A stretch of 12,830 nt of DNA from Intrasporangium_A sp039812505. Lineage in GTDB: Bacteria; Actinomycetota; Actinomycetes; Actinomycetales; Dermatophilaceae. Position 1 is the first letter of the stretch; each line of letters opens with the position of its first letter. This document shows positions 12,493 through 12,830 of this stretch, piece by piece. The notes beneath the pieces are model-generated. The model did not search any database, had not been told where the DNA came from, and saw only the letters and a list, made by a program, of their open reading frames with translations. The stretch is taken from NCBI RefSeq assembly GCF_039812505.1, contig NZ_JBDIAQ010000098.1:1-12830 (forward strand), given 5' to 3'. The position numbers and the translations under genes are program-made.

Positions 12493-12830
12493 GGTCACGT
12501 CGCGCGTCATGTCACCGGTCGGGCCGCGCAGTCGGTCACGTCGCGCGTCATGTCGCCGGTCGGGCCGACACCCGGTCAGGTCGCACGTCATGTCACCGGT
12601 CGCTCCGACCCTGAGCACGACTGGTAGACCCTCGCGCGACATGACGTGCGACATGACCTGCGGCGGACGTCGGGTCTCCGGTCGGGGAGCAGGTGCAGCA
12701 CGGACACCCGGTCACGTCGCGCGTCATGTCAGTGGTCCGGCCAGCACCCGGTCACGTCGCACGTCATGTCACCGGTCCGGCCAGCACCCGGTCAGGTCGC
12801 ACGTCATGTCACCGGTCGCTCCGACCCTGA
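12493..12830. repeat. Array of ~40-bp repeats with paired half-sites, no gene
   Basis: This stretch has no credible coding sequence. A 21-base core occurs directly at 12493-12513, 12534-12554, 12574-12594, 12710-12730, 12750-12770 and 12790-12810, and once inverted at 12638-12658. Neighbouring direct copies are 40-41 bp apart. Each core is G followed by two 8-base half-sites, GTCAYGTC or GTCAGGTC and then GTCATGTC, joined by GCGC or GCAC, so half-sites start 12 bp apart. The material between cores is itself repeated (ACCGGTCCGGCCAGCACCC and variants). This makes it a minisatellite or iteron-like array rather than CRISPR. Bases 12569-12614 are repeated exactly at 12785-12830, so the array continues beyond the window. 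It could bind a protein or be a dispersed intergenic repeat; its function is unknown. Confidence 0.88.

Noticed and set aside
12208..12654. Minus-strand frame of 148 aa with GDMT-type repeats
   Set aside because: The repeat pattern comes from the DNA array and runs into the sulfurtransferase gene in the opposite direction; the rest is Arg/Pro-rich without any fold.
12493..12830. CRISPR array
   Set aside because: The intervals between cores are themselves repeated and only about 19 bases long, and one core is inverted. True spacers would be unique and of constant length, and no cas gene is present.

Overview
The window comes from a high-GC actinomycete. The evidence is the pervasive G/C third codon positions, frequent GTG starts, and the neighbourhood dusB / dgt / dnaG / tRNA-Asn, an order I know from Actinomycetota. 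A Micrococcales relative such as the Intrasporangiaceae is a guess, since nothing here fixes the genus.

Layout. Positions 1-420 hold a perfect 26-bp inverted repeat (18-87), a tRNA-Asn(GTT) gene on the minus strand (161-233) with a terminator-like hairpin, and a pair of 31-bp direct repeats (295-376). From 421 to 2858 a minus-strand unit encodes DNA primase DnaG, followed by a 171-aa conserved-type hypothetical protein overlapping it by one base. A 162-aa split-barrel (F420/FMN reductase-like) protein diverges from dnaG (2960-3448); its stop codon lies inside a 17-bp tandem repeat. The dGTPase-like gene dgt (3528-4760, minus) follows, probably with a leaderless transcript.

Positions 4761-8782 on the plus strand form the accessory part and the main point of interest. 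It starts with a decayed CHAT protease (4876-5312): the 5' part including the catalytic His is gone, the Cys motif NACES is present, and the reading frame shifts once before the C-terminal part. It is joined by an ATGA overlap and a Shine-Dalgarno site to an intact 1134-aa protein. That protein fuses an N-terminal caspase-like (C14) protease with His/Cys dyad, a DUF4384-like beta domain, an Arg-rich linker and a second beta-rich region to a C-terminal alpha/beta-hydrolase with an intact Ser-Asp-His triad and a hydrophobic lid. Protease-plus-lipase in one chain beside a CHAT remnant suggests a protease-controlled membrane- or lipid-attacking effector, such as an abortive defence or cell-death module. 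That function is inference.

From 8822 to 11599, again on the minus strand, are a YdeI/OmdA-family protein, the tRNA-dihydrouridine synthase DusB and an alpha/beta-hydrolase 19 bp upstream of dusB. A two-domain rhodanese sulfurtransferase (11625-12461) diverges from the hydrolase across only 25 bp. The last 369 bases hold no gene: after a hairpin they contain an array of about 40-bp repeats, each with paired 8-bp half-sites, running off the window end.

The housekeeping genes serve replication priming (DnaG), dNTP control (Dgt) and tRNA modification (DusB). The caspase-hydrolase module lies between dgt and dusB and seems to be an insertion into that neighbourhood.
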